Assembly (NCBI GenBank): GCA_960531495.1
Contig: OY482854.1
Coordinates: 14,516,808-14,580,807 of the forward strand
Direction: 5' to 3'
Source: Zeus faber
Lineage: Eukaryota; Chordata; Actinopteri; Zeiformes; Zeidae
Length of the DNA: 64,000 bases
Shown: one piece after another, positions 36,006-50,710 of the stretch
How positions within the stretch are numbered: position 1 is the first letter of the stretch
Layout: each line of letters opens with the position of its first letter
The notes under the pieces: generated by a model
Database searches by the model: none
What the model saw: the letters and a program-made list of their open reading frames with translations, nothing else
What the model was told of the DNA's origin: nothing
Made by a program: the position numbers and the translations under genes

Positions 36006-37460
36006 GTATAAGATTCAAGATTCAAGATTCAAGATTTTTATTTGTCACATACATATACATACTTCCATACATATATGCAGTGAAATGTAATGCAACGCAC
36101 CCGGTGATAGCACACAATAAGTCCTAGGAAAAAGTACAAAAATAAAATAAAATAAAAGGTAGAAAATTCCTTTCTAATAGACCGACTAACTGACTCCTAA
36201 AACGTAATACAGTAAGTGGAATACTTATAGAATAAGATAAAAAATATATAGAATAAAATACAATAAAAAATAAATTGAAATAAAATGGAATAGGTTGAAG
36301 GAATATGCCTATGTATATACAGATATGTGCATTTAAAGTGGCATGTGAATTAAAGTGGCATGTGAATGTGAATAGTGTGAGGTAGTGTTTGGGATAATAC
36401 AGCACAGTATACAACAGTACGGCGCAGCAATACGGCATCACGAACAACCCTGAACAGTGATACAGTATGCGGTACAGTACGCTACATACAGTACAGTAGG
36501 TAGTGGAGCCTAGTGCATGGCTCAGTTAGGACCCCTGGTGAGGTCAGCGTTGACAGTTCTGATGGCTTGAGGGAAGAAACTCCGTCTCAGTCTCTCTGTT
36601 CTCGCTCCGTGACTGCGGAGGCGCTTGCCTGACCGCAGCAGCTGAAACAGTCCGTTGTTGGGGTGATGAGGATCCTTCATGATCCTACGGGCTCTGCTAC
36701 TACACCTCCTGGTGTATAGCTCCTGCAAGGGGGGGAGGGTAGTTCCAGTGGTACGTTCAGCTGAACGCACCACCCTCTGCAGGGCCCGCCTGTCCTGGGC
36801 AGTACAGTTCCCAAACCAGGCAGTGATGTTGCCTGTCAGGATGCTCTCCACTGCTCCAGAGTAGAAGGACTTGAGGATCCTCACCGAGACCCGGAATTTC
36901 CTCAGCTGCCTGAGGTGGTAGAGACGCTGCCTCGCCTTTCTCACCAGAGTGTCTGTATGAACAGTCCATGTTAAGTCCTCTGTGATGTGGACTCCCAGAT
37001 ATCTGAAGCTGCTCACCCTATCGACAGAAGTCCCATTAATCCACAAGGGCGCGTGCGTCCTCGATTGTGATCCACGCCTCAAGTCCACAATCAGCTCCTT
37101 GGTTTTGCTGACGTTCAGGTGGAGGCTGTTGTCCTGGCACCAGAGTGACAGGTCAGCCACCTCCTCGCGGTAGGCCTTCTCATCGCAGTCGGTGATCAGG
37201 CCCACGACCACGGTGTCGTCAGCAAACTTGATGATGGTGTTGGAGCTGGACCTGGCCACACAGTCATGTGTGTACAGGGAGTACAGTAGGGGGCTGAGGA
37301 CGCAGCCCTGGGGGGATCCTGTATTCAGGGTGAGGGAGCTTGACATGTACTTCCCCACCTTGACCACCTGGGGGCGGCCTGTGAGGAAGTCCAGGATCCA
37401 GGTGCACAGCGGAGCATTCAATCCTAGCTCCAACAACTTGACAGCCAGTCTGGTGGGAAC
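36006..37460 (-). mobile_element. 5'-truncated Rex1/CR1-like non-LTR retrotransposon
   Basis: On the minus strand a 304-codon frame without stops (36,522-37,436) encodes the C-terminal half of a reverse transcriptase. It contains [20 protein letters not shown], the catalytic FADDTVVVG, a thumb region with RYLGVHI, and the LINE tail block [15 protein letters not shown]. About 500 bp of 3' UTR follow, ending in ATTCAAGATTCAAGATT repeats at 36,006. The endonuclease and N-terminal RT are missing, as in typical 5' truncation. The FADD motif being intact and the absence of stops suggest a fairly recent insertion. The Rex1/CR1-group assignment is by motif recall. Confidence 0.85.
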
Positions 37461-37743
37461 TATAATGAAATTTTAGTATAGAATATGTCTCACTGTTAGT
37501 ATTAAGTCCGTATTGTGGATATGAGTCTCATCGACGATGCATTAGCACTTCAGCATCTAATTATTAAAAAATGCTGAAGGAAAAAAAATTGAAAACCATC
37601 ACATATGAACTTTGGAACAAGTTCTACAACAAGTTTGCTGAAAATTTGGTTTTGGTTATTTGGTAATTTTGCTGTGAATTCTTTAAATCTGAGCAAAATT
37701 TGGCAATGCATGCAAATTGCTTATGACTTAAAATAAGACTTAC

Positions 37744-37813
37744 GATAAGATGAGATAAGATAAGATATTAGCCCCGCAACGGGGACATTTACATCGTTCC
37801 AGCAGCAAAAAGG
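37744..37813 (-). mobile_element. LINE 3' end fragment with TTATC tail
   Basis: The minus strand reads TTTTTGCTGCTGGAACGATG, then a CCCCGTTGCGGGGC hairpin, then repeated TTATC units. The same 3' end occurs in plus orientation at 50,711-50,780. It is a fish non-LTR tail of a different family from the 36 kb element. Confidence 0.65.
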
Positions 37814-38013
37814 AGACGGCAGAAAATAGAGAGCGTATCAAGGTACACACTATAAACAATATAAAATATATAGAAAACATAAAAATAAAAAATCACCATG
37901 AATAGGAACCAGAGTACTTAGTGTATTGCACCTACTGTATCTTGACACATTGCACATCAGGGATTGCACTTTCTTTTTTTTATATAAAAAATTGCACTTG
38001 GATTTTTTCACAG

Positions 38014-38060
<47 letters not shown>

Positions 38061-39489
38061 TGTGTGGGTGTGTGTGTGGGTGTGTGTGTGTGGTCTACAG
38101 GCTGCACTGTTGGTTATTCTAATTATTGTTTTTGTTTTTAAATACCGCAGTGAAAGAACAAGAAAGTTATGACAGGTGACAGATGTATGTATTTCTACAA
38201 CGGAAAAATAAGAGGAATGGAAAAAAACTGCCGCCATGGCTTTACGCTACAAAGCGAAGTGGACGCGCGATCGATTTTTAAGCGGAGAAGGAGGCGTGAC
38301 CGCGCAGCGCGGACCACTGCGTCCACACCGCCACACAGTCCGATCCAGCGGCGTCCATTGGCAGTGCTGGGCTTAAATTTAAAAAAAAACAAACAAATAA
38401 ACTTTTCATCTGTCAATTCTGACATTTTCTCCGGGAATTTAAAAAGGGCATTGGGGAAATGAAGGTCAGTTTTTGATATGGAAATAGGTCTTTGTCAAGT
38501 TCCACTCGGCGTTACGCACAGTAAGTTACAGCTTGTATTTATGAGGAAATATATATTTGCTTATTAACACTCTTATTTACACCCTGTACTTTTAACTCTA
38601 CTAAATTTCCCACACAGTTGCGTTACTTTAACGGAAAAAAATATTATACTGCCTTTGTCAAAAGCAAGCTAAAGCAAGAAAAAAACAATCAATTATCAAT
38701 GATGCATTAGGTCCATGTTCTCCCGAATATCTATGCCCTATTATAAACTCTGTTATCTCAGGGCTCTGTATATGACAATTACCTTTAGTTTTAATACTCG
38801 TTATACTATACTAGTAATACTAGCTATTGTTAAAAATACATTTATTAATGAGTACGTATATAATTTCACTGAAGTAGAAATGTCAATGTAGTGCTTTTAC
38901 TTTCTTTCAAATGTATTTATTTATTTATTTATTTTCATATAAAAAAAAAAAAAAAATAATAATAATAATAATAATAATAAAATTTAAACCTGTGCTGTCA
39001 GAATGCTGGGCATTCAACACAGAGCATTTGAATGCTCTGGGATCTAGGACAGAGTTAGTCTGCAAGTGGAGTTCAAGTTCTCAACCTGCAATGCAACTCT
39101 TTAATAATTCTTAAATCATCAAGAACTGCCGCAATAAGTCTGTCCTGTGGACGACCTGTAGAATGACAGGAGCACAGTTTTTTGTTATACAGAACCCCCC
39201 TCTTTGGTGAACTATTTTACCAAGTTTGGGTCTGTAAACAACTGATCACTACTCCAAGAGGGGGGAGATTAACCCCGGGGGAGACAAATAAACACAGAAC
39301 CAAACAACATTTACACAGAAACGTAAACATCAGACAACAACATGTTTTGAAAAACAGAGTTAATCAGGGCCCCCAGCAATTGGGCACGTGGCCTCTTCCT
39401 GTCATAGTTATGGCAGTAAATGAGGGAGGAAAGGAGAGGAATGCAACCAGGAGGGTGCTGGGATGCGTTCAATGCAGGTGTGGTGGTGT

Positions 39490-39525
<36 letters not shown>

Positions 39526-40095
39526 GGTGTCCACCAGTGAGTGTACAGGACTTATCCCAATTGGTTCTGGTGTATAAGGTCGGTATTATGTCGTGGCGCC
39601 TCCGAGCTCCGCAGCTGCATAGACACCCCACAGCTGCAGGAAAGCCCCGAGCACCCCGCCCGGCAGCCCCAGAAGACCTCCGGGCCCCCAGAGAAGCCGG
39701 AGGCCCGCGGAGCAACCCCCACGCCTCGCCCCTGAGGAGCATGACCCAGTCCCAGGGAGCACAAGGAGACCCCCCATCCCAGGGGCACACACATACAACC
39801 CACCCCCAAGTGCAGGCACAAGACACATCCGCAGGCACAGAACCTGGGCCCCGGATGTGTCGGACCCGCCACCCCAGAAAACCCCAGTGCTCAATGTGTG
39901 CTGTTGGCGATTGCAGTTAGAATTGCTGCTTTCACTTTCACTGGAGTGTCAGGGTATTTGTACTTTAAAAAGTCAATGCTAAATGCTAAAATGCTAAAAT
40001 ATTCTGACGAGAAGCCTTCATTCAGAGCGTTAAAATCAAGCATCTCACAGCCTTGGACTTGTGTTGTGATTCGTTTGACCTTTCCGGGGGCCCAG
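37814..40095. other. Intergenic DNA before the Pax exons
   Basis: Contents are (GT)n at 38,016-38,092 and 39,487-39,523, (AAT)n at 38,955-38,982, and a C-rich stretch at 39,600-39,890. A 46-codon frame with a strong start context (GCCGCCATGG) lies at 38,236-38,376. The first Pax exon (short, ending in phase 1) should lie here but I could not identify it. Confidence 0.5.
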
Positions 40096-40920
40096 GTCAC
40101 GGCGGGGTGAACCAGCTCGGCGGAGCGTTTATCAACGGGCGCCCGTTACCCCACGAGGTGAGACAGCAGATCGTGGACCTGGCCCGACGGGGAGCGCGCC
40201 CATGTGAGATCTCTCGCCACCTGCGCGTCAGTCACGGCTGCGTCAGCAAAATATTGAGCAGGTAACGCCCCCTCTCTCCAGGTGTTTGTTTGACTGGCGT
40301 TCAGGGCTTGTCCACGACCCCCGCACTGTTTGGCTGAATGTTTGCCAACTGTGACGGATGTCCCCGATGCTTCCACCAAGGTTCCATGAGACTGGGAGCC
40401 TCAGGCCAGGAGTGATCGGAGGCTCCAAGCCCAAGGTGTCCACGCCCAGGGTGGTGGAGATGATCCTGAGGCTCAAACGGTCTTACCCCACCATGTTCGC
40501 CTGGGAGATCAGAGAGAGGCTGCTGATGGAGCAGGTCTGCGACCTCGACAGCGTTCCCAGCGTCAGCTCCATCAACAGGCGAGCGCACGCTACATGTCGT
40601 TTCACGCACTGCTGTGTTCTGCGTGTGATGTGGGACATTTTGATGTTTTTCTTGTATCTTCTTGCAGGATCATCAGGAACCAAATAAAACCGGACTCTGG
40701 AAATGTAGGTAACCCTTTTCTCGTCCCTCTCTCCCTTTCAATCGCTAATCGCTAACATTGTAACCGCTCACATTGTCATCGCTAACATTTTCCAACGCTG
40801 ACCTCCCCTCGGGCAGTACCGTCAACAACCTCAGTTTCCATGGGAACCAGGTGTCCTTCGCACTCCTCCCTCTCCATCTGTGGAATCCTGGGAATCCGCA
40901 GACTGTTGCCGCCACATTGA
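40096..40920 (+). CDS. Divergent Pax2/5/8-type paired-domain gene (partial, compact)
   Basis: Exons are 40096-40261, 40381-40578, 40668-40708 and 40817-40920. They encode a paired domain: [18 protein letters not shown], then [17 protein letters not shown], then [31 protein letters not shown] and [12 protein letters not shown]. The introns (119, 89 and 108 bp) sit where Pax2/5/8 introns sit (SKIL-SR and SSIN-R). The last exon carries an octapeptide-like LSICGILGI in the joined frame, then a TGA at 40918-40920, just before a strong donor [20 protein letters not shown] and [16 protein letters not shown] favour Pax2/5/8 over Pax1/9, 3/7 or 4/6. Pax2/5/8 paired domains are almost invariant, yet I count about 30 differences here. 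The second intron starts with GC. The first exon, homeodomain remnant and transactivation region were not found. A 3' end near AATAAA (41620-41625) is possible. It could be a truncated Pax or an early pseudogene. DNA binding is expected from the family. Confidence 0.72.
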
Positions 40921-41630
40921 AGGTACGTTTGGTTTGTGTGTGGGAGCGCAGGGAGAAGATACAAAGAAAGAAAGAAAGAAAGAAAGCAGCCAATTCTCCA
41001 TCATAACCAAGACCAAGAAGCCCCAGGCTGCTGCCCTCCAGGCAGCGGGCTCTCAGGTCCTCCCTCATCTTGGCCTCTCATTACAGCCCTGCACAGGCTG
41101 CCACCCCTCCATCATTGGAGCCATTAAAATGGAAAAATACTATATGCAGACGGACACACACCCAAACATGAAGGCACGCAGACTCCCATGACACAAGTGT
41201 CATGGGGGGGGGCTCTGCTTTCAAAAAACAAACAAACAAACACACAGAACAGGGAATAAGGCCTTTCTGTTTTACTAGGTGGGAATATCTCCTGAGGCGT
41301 GTGCGACGACCGGCCCCGCTCTTCAAGTGCGGAGACCCAGGGAGAATCTTAACCCTTGTCTGACCTGTCGCTCCATTCAAGCAGCTAACTACGACTGGGA
41401 CTTGCCAGGTCTATATTTATCTAAATATTGAACTTTTTTTTTTTCTTTTTTTTTACAAATTCCATCTTTAGGCCTTGATATTGTGTCTTAACTTGATATT
41501 GTGTAAACTTCCCTATCCAAGCTAGGGTCTCCTTGTAGCTACAGCCGTATTGGATGGCCGATGCTGTAACACTGAAGAAGTAAAATCCCGCGTCGTACTT
41601 GTGTTCCCTTGCCTCAAGAAATAAAATCGA
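40921..41630 (+). other. Possible downstream part of the Pax transcription unit
   Basis: A consensus donor (40,923) follows the octapeptide exon, and an AATAAA lies at 41,620-41,625. Between them are acceptor-like sites (for example TTTTACTAG before 41,280) and a 49-residue open stretch to a TGA near 41,428. None joins in the octapeptide frame, so I do not call an exon. Confidence 0.25.
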
Positions 41631-42107
41631 GATGAGATGACGTAAAGATGTGGCATCATTTTATTCCCATGATTTATTCACATGACTTAGGGGTCAACTT
41701 GCCTGCTGTTATCCCAAAGGCCTAATGGCACTTCATCATAGAAACATAATGCCCTATGTCTCGGGCCACCCTCATGGTTTTGTTTCCCTTCTCTACGGTT
41801 GGGGAGGGGACCTTCATTAGGGGCTTCATGATAAAGGAAGGTGTCTACCTTTGTTCCTTAATGGCTGTCCCCAACCGGCCCATCCCAGAAGAGGGATAGG
41901 AGGATTAAAGGCAAAAGGAGGTGCCAGAGGGACCGCCGGGGTCAAAGAACAGCGGTGTGACAAGATTTTATCTTCCAAAAATGGGTGTCAGTCTGCAGCT
42001 TGGATTTGTAATTCGGGCATGCAGTATGTCTTCATTATGCACAGACAAACACGACACACAAGCATGTATGTACGTGTTAATATTTTATTTTTCTTTACTG
42101 GTCATAA

Positions 42108-42284
42108 TTGGGGAGGCAGTGGCTCAGGAGGTAGAGCAGCTCGCCTGGTAAGTTTTTGCTGCTATTATCTGTGGCTCGTCCTGGCAGCCTGTCGAAGTGT
42201 CCTCGAGCAAGACACCAAATCCCTAACTGCTCCCGATGAGCATGTGGCTGCCTCCGTCACCTGTCTATGAATGTGTGTGTGTGT

Positions 42285-42319
<35 letters not shown>

Positions 42320-42335
42320 GGTGAATTTCAGACAA
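42108..42335 (+). mobile_element. tRNA-derived SINE, copy 2 of family B
   Basis: The head GGCAGTGGCTCAGGAGGTAG fits a Pol III A box and the body has GTCCTCGAGCAAGACACC. A (GT)n run at 42,268-42,315 has grown inside the GAATGTGTGTG segment, and GAATGGGTGAAT follows. The B box is degraded. Confidence 0.75.
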
Positions 42336-43500
42336 AATTATCATTAGTTGTGCACATTTTGCCAAGTAGAGGCACAGGCCGTGAATTTGAACTGTCTCAA
42401 ATTTAACAATAAACAAGCAAAACAGGAAAATGCCAACAAAGAAGTCAATAATAGGCTATCAGATTAAATCAAAAGTGTAATTGAATACAAAATAAACAGT
42501 AGACTGAATTGAATGATTATTCAATGTAATCCAAATAACATGGATTATTTAATTTTCATGTTATTTCATTCGCCTCCAAATCAGTTGATGAAACAAAAAA
42601 TAATAATAATTTACTACTGTCCCACTGACCGTTACCTGCTTTTTCCCCCCCATAAGTTTCCCTTTCCAGCATCCTCAATTGTCCTCATTGCTTAATAATT
42701 AGAAGGCCATATCTAAAATGCCTGGGCAGTACCTAATAGACCAATGGCAAACAAGAGAGCGCAACAAGCATGCAATATTATGTTCACCCACTAGTTTTCA
42801 TGTGGCCCATTTTTTAAATATTTTCCTTATGACCATTGTCTTTATTTATGTTGTGATGTGGAGGTTGTGGATGCCCGCTTCCACAGGTGCCAGCATGCTT
42901 CATGACATTTTAGCTTTTCACCAGAAAAGACAAACGCCAAAGAAAAACAAGAAAGGCCATACAGAAGCATGGAAAACAGGTCAAATGAAAAAAAATATTA
43001 AAATACTAAAAAAGTGTATGAAATACTAATTTTGCTGCGTTCTCCCTAGGATTTATCTTGTGAGTTACAGGCGCGAAGGGGAATATCTGCTGAATATCTG
43101 TACAAATCGGGACATTCTAAACTAAACAGGAGCAGGACAGATCCCTATGGAACAATGTATATACACCTTTTTACTGGATCACTGCAAGACCTTGCTGACC
43201 TTAACGTGGAGGCCACGCTGGAGATGATGGGACATGTTGTGACAGCCTAAACAAGATCAACACGTTGTTATGTTATCTATAAACAAGTAATAAGCAGAAA
43301 TCACAAAGATTGTTTCACACAACAACTAATGAAGGCATCGGCGGTATTTCGGACAGTAAAGTTGTTATCAAACTATGTGATCAAAAAGATTGAAACATCT
43401 ACCGTTTTCCAACATCCCTGCTCTCTCTACAACACAAGGGTGAAAAACCACGCTCCCCACCGCAACCAAGTGGAGGAGGCTGCAGCTTCAGGCCGGTGGC
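42336..43500. other. Intergenic DNA, nothing recognised
   Basis: AT-rich, with a 103-codon frame at 42,718-43,029 that has no family resemblance. No repeats of note. Confidence 0.5.
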
Positions 43501-43519
43501 CAAGGACCAGGGAGACATA

Positions 43520-43955
43520 ACGATCTGTGTGAACAGATCGACAACGCGTACGTAAGTGTGTGATCTGTAGATATAAAACACCTTCCACAAATACCAAAAA
43601 AAAAAAAGATTGTAAACTCACAAAGATATGTTGCTGTTGTTTTAATACATGTGTATTCGTTTTTACACAGGTCTAATCGTTTCTACACGTGTGGACTTTC
43701 ATTGTACACACGTGGATTTGTTTTTACACATACGAAGTTGTGGGTGATCGCCTGCTGACGACCAAAATCCACGTGTGTACAAACCAACCCACTTAACTTT
43801 TATATTTGCGAAATATTTACGTGAGTTTACGAATCCTAATTATTATTATTTTTTTTCATTTTTTTGTATTGGCGGAAGGTGTTTCATATTTACAGATTGC
43901 CCATTTACACACGGATTGTCGCTCTGTTCGCGCAAATAGTTTTGGGACAAACGAT
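43520..43955. repeat. Long foldback (inverted-repeat) element
   Basis: Sequence at about 43,520-43,650 (GAACAGATCGACAACGCG, GATCTGTAGATATAAAACACC, GTAAACTCAC) recurs inverted at about 43,825-43,950 with roughly 75-80% identity by eye. Nested between them is a perfect 18-bp inverted repeat, TTGTACACACGTGGATTT (43,702-43,719) and its complement (43,765-43,782), with a 45-base loop. The arrangement suggests a foldback MITE. Target duplications were not identified. Confidence 0.65.
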
Positions 43956-44049
43956 CAGGACCACGCAGGACCCTCGTTTTTTTTTTCTCGTGACAGCGAA
44001 TCGTAGTTTTGAAAAGGCACGCAAATACCACTTTCTGCCCAAGTACTGA

Positions 44050-44660
44050 ATGGAACTATCACTACGAAACAGTCGGGTAGGTTTATTCAGTATTTTAAAC
44101 GACACCCCTCGGATTGGACCAGATGCTACGACCTTGCGCTGGTGGTTCTGTAAGCCCTCCCCTCTCCTCTCCCTCTCCTCCCTCTCCTCCCGGTCGCCAC
44201 GTCCGCCGAAACGCAGCGCAGCGGTGCTTTACCACGCGTAGGCGCGCGTTGCCGAGGTAAAATGGGAAGAGCGGGCGCGTAATCGGTAACGAAAATAACA
44301 ATCGAGCACAAAAAAAATGTGACGACGCCAACGTCAGGTGACGTATTTGGAGATGACGCCCGAAACGGAGCGAACGTAAGAGCGGGTCGGCTGGTTCGGA
44401 GGCGCTTCCAGGTAAACGGGGATTCGATTGAGATCGAGCGTTTTTTGTTTTTTTTTCCCCGATCGCTTGACAATATTCCAAAGTTGCGCAGGCGGCTCTG
44501 CTTGTTCCTACTACACACGCTCCGCCCGCGGGGAAAGGTTCGACTCCTTTTTATTTATTTTTTTGGGGGGGGGGGGGGGACTCGGTTCTCGACGAGTCAC
44601 TCGGTGAAACGAGTCGTTTCCATTTGATTCGGTTGGTTTTAATGCGCGGTGAGCGAAGGA
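44050..44660. promoter_or_regulatory. CpG-rich patch
   Basis: CpG density is raised, with CCTCTCC repeats (44,155-44,190), an AP-1/CRE-like TGACGTCA-related cluster near 44,318-44,345 and a G13 run near 44,567. It could be the promoter of the RING-membrane gene 2.1 kb downstream, but no exon links them. Confidence 0.3.
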
Positions 44661-45388
44661 GGACTTCAGGTGAAGGGGAGTGAGAAGAGTCGGCCGTTTA
44701 TCATTATAGATTTCTTTCACCATGATTGCGATTTATTGTGGAATGGCAAGTACCATATAAATATAATATATAGGTATAATATCGAGGACTTTCATTTGAC
44801 GTTTGAACCGGACATTTCCATGTTGGTTACATGTTGTGTGCTCCTAAAACTCAGTCCCGAGTTACAGGTTGAATTATACTGAAGCTCGGTGACCGAACCA
44901 CATTCCGTTTCACTGGAACTCCTGTCGAACACTGTCAGGTTCTATTATCGTTTCAAAGTGAATAATGAACAAGAGTAATCACACAGTGTCAAAACCATAA
45001 ATCTCACTATTGCGGCGACTGAAAAATTGCGGCGGTGGTCGGTATGTGCGGCTGTGCCGTCAGGTGAGATCACATGACGTATTTATCGTTGACGAACAGC
45101 AGCTATACCCAGTGAGACCAAATGATGAGGACGTTTGACTTCTCCGATCACGCCTATAAGCTCAAAACCATCGGCCGACGACGTAAAAAAAAAGAAAGAT
45201 ATTTAATAGTCAACGTTTTATTACGAACACACAATTGCATGAATATCGGAATCGGCAGGTCAGATTGAAAAAAAAAAAAAAATCAGAAATTGGAATTGGC
45301 CAAGAAAATGGCAATCGGTGCATCACAAGTTGGCAAACGTGTTTGGTAACTTTGGGAGATGATGCATTTCAGGGGGTGTATCCTAATG

Positions 45389-45742
45389 AAGAAAGAAACA
45401 GTCTTTATTAGTCACGCAACACACCACACTACAACACATGCTTGCACACACACACACACACGCACATGCTTTTGATGGTGGCCGGTGAAATGGATCCTCT
45501 GCTTTTGACCCATCCTGGCTTGTCCTTCCTTCCGGGGCCACAGCCAGGAGCAGTGGGCAGCATACGTGGACGCGCCCGGGGACCAGGTGATAATTGTCCA
45601 TCGCTGGTCAGACGATGATGGGTGCATGTTTTTGAGGGGGGTCCTTACTGACGTGAGGTGGAGGAAACCCCATGTGAGCACGGGGAGAACATGCAAACTC
45701 CACACAGAAAGGCTCCTATTTGGGAGATAACCCGCCGGAGCA
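45389..45742 (-). mobile_element. tRNA-derived SINE, copy 3 of family A
   Basis: It has the same body as the copies at 13.3 and 29.8 kb, including GGTGGCCGGTGAAATGGATC and GAGAACATGCAAACTCCAC. It is in minus orientation and its 3' tail is at the low-coordinate end. Confidence 0.75.
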
Positions 45743-46758
45743 ATGACATAAATTAGTATACATTGTTTGCTTGCATACGATGTGAGTCGTTTGGCCGCAG
45801 GAGCTCAAACGCCACGGGGACTCCCTGCTACACCGGTGTGGTACTCGAAATAGTGGGATCAGCGTGATCGTTTTCAACCCGTCTCTTCCACGCTCTGCCT
45901 CCGGGGAAGGAACGTTCTCCACCCGTTCTGCCTCTCCCTGTCCGCCCGCCCGCCCGCCCGCTCCCTCCAGCTCGGGTCAACACCGCACCCCCTAAACGTG
46001 AAAGACACGCCCAGCGCTCGGAAGCGGCATTTTTAAGAAGAAAAAATGATAAAATGTAGGAATATAAAGAACTAGACACGGAGAGACTGCACAGGTTTCA
46101 TTTTCTAGTCTTTGCAGCCGAGCTCCACGTTCCTGACCGGACTCGCCTTTTTCTCAGAATGTTTTGGTTTTTTTTTTTATCATCCCCAAAAACATTTTTT
46201 TTATTTTATTTTAATTTTTTTATAAATATTTGTACGAAATAAATATTCGTTCCGCCGGTTTTTCAGGAAATGATACAAGGTCGAGAGTGGGGAGATTTAC
46301 GGAACGACTTTCACAGAACATCAACACCGGATCCCATTCCCACTGGACGCCGACGCGGAACATTGCCGGTAGATTTACGGCTTTCACTGCAAATGGGAAA
46401 GGGGCTTTCTAGTTAAAGGCACAGGGTTAGAGATGGTTACGTTTCGGTATAAGGTTAAGCCCCTTAACATCAGAATTTGCTGATATTGTCTGACTGACAT
46501 TGTGAGGTGGTCTACTATCAATCTGAGGTGGAATTGTTCGTGGAAACAGGAAGTTTTCTTTCAATCATCATTTCAATTACGCAATACAATTTTCAGGCGG
46601 TAGTTAATATTCTTCTGCTATTATTAACTTTATTTATATTCAGGGATTATTATTTTTGCGTTATTTGGTGATTTGGTGTATTTTTATTTTCAATTTATTT
46701 GTTCATCCATTCACTCATTATTGGTGTGGGACAGGTTGAAGGTGATCACGCTGATTGA

Positions 46759-49497
<2,739 letters not shown>

Positions 49498-49672
49498 CCC
49501 CAGCAGAATGGCACTATTATAATCACTTCGCATTTATAATATAAATACTGGAATGCTCCGCCGTCGGGGATTGTAAATGAAATGTCGGTACAAAAACGTC
49601 TATGGGCTCAGTACTGAGCTGTTTGCGCGATACTTTTTAATAATGTTCCATCAGTTGAACTCATACATCATT

Positions 49673-49745
49673 CAAGATTCAAGATTTTTATTTGTCACAT
49701 ACATATACATACTTTCATACATATATGCAGTGCAATGTAATCAAA
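49673..49745 (-). mobile_element. Solitary 3' end of the Rex1/CR1-like LINE
   Basis: About 70 bases nearly identical to the 3' tail of the 36 kb element (ATTCAAGATTCAAGATT, then TTTTTATTTGTCACATAC), in the same orientation. No RT sequence is attached, so it is an extreme 5' truncation. Confidence 0.8.
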
Positions 49746-50122
49746 ATCATAAAACAAGCATAAATCATAAAAGGGCCTCCACGCCCTCTAAGCTTTTTCT
49801 TCCTACTTGTGCCGCACATCACAACGCTCCATATCCGCTTCGTTGTTCAGTCCTCACCCTGCATGTGTAGTGTCCATAGTAGTGTCCATACTTTTGTGTA
49901 TACAACATTTCATTGGTGGTTTGGAAATGATGTAATTGTTGGCATACCTCATTTCATTGAATATTCGTCAGAAAACAAAAACTGTTTGAAAAAAGGAACT
50001 GAATCTTACGGCTATTGTTTAAATTATTCGTACAATAACCATAACTTCGCAAGGATATTTGTGTTTCTTTGTGTACCAGGTTTGAGGCTGGACTCTGGTC
50101 CCACATCCTTTATTTGTATTGT

Positions 50123-50173
<51 letters not shown>

Positions 50174-50710
50174 CTTGTGTGGATGACGTCTTGCTCTCCA
50201 GCCACGTTGAGCCTTAGTTGATGAAAAGCGTCCTCACATATGAGTTCCATATCTAACGGTGACGGCATCAACTCTGCACGGGTTTGCTCTTCAGGCCAGT
50301 GGTTCCCAAACGAGCGGGGCGGAGAGAAGCTTTTTAAAACCAGATAAAATAAAGACAGGGTAGAACATGAAAAAAGTCACGTTGAAAAAATGTGCGCTCT
50401 TTTTCTTGCAGAGGTTTATCATTTTGGGAAATCTAGGTTGTTGCACTGTTTGTAAGTTAAAATTTTACTTTGAATGTAAAATATACAGGATATTCAAGCA
50501 TGTTCGCGAGAAATATGTCAGAAACAGCAATCTATACAAAGCAGTCTATTTGGAAGTTTATATTTATTTATTTTATAGCTGAAGTGATTTGTCTAATTCA
50601 TTTAGAAAGAAAGAAAAAATCTCTTATGGAGGTTATACACCATTAATGGTGTTTGTATTTTATATTGTTTATAGAGCTTACCTTGGTATGCTCTGTTTTC
50701 TGCTGTGTCC

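Noticed and set aside
39311-39920. Frames of 106-175 codons around the C-rich stretch
   Set aside because: Composition-driven in a C-rich repeat-like block. Both strands are open and no domain is seen.
41279-41428. Possible last Pax exon
   Set aside because: The acceptor is acceptable and an AATAAA follows, but it cannot be joined in the octapeptide frame and matches no Pax C-terminus.
43399-44006. Two similar frames (about 63 codons) on opposite strands
   Set aside because: Their similarity comes from the inverted arms of the foldback repeat and does not indicate a gene pair.
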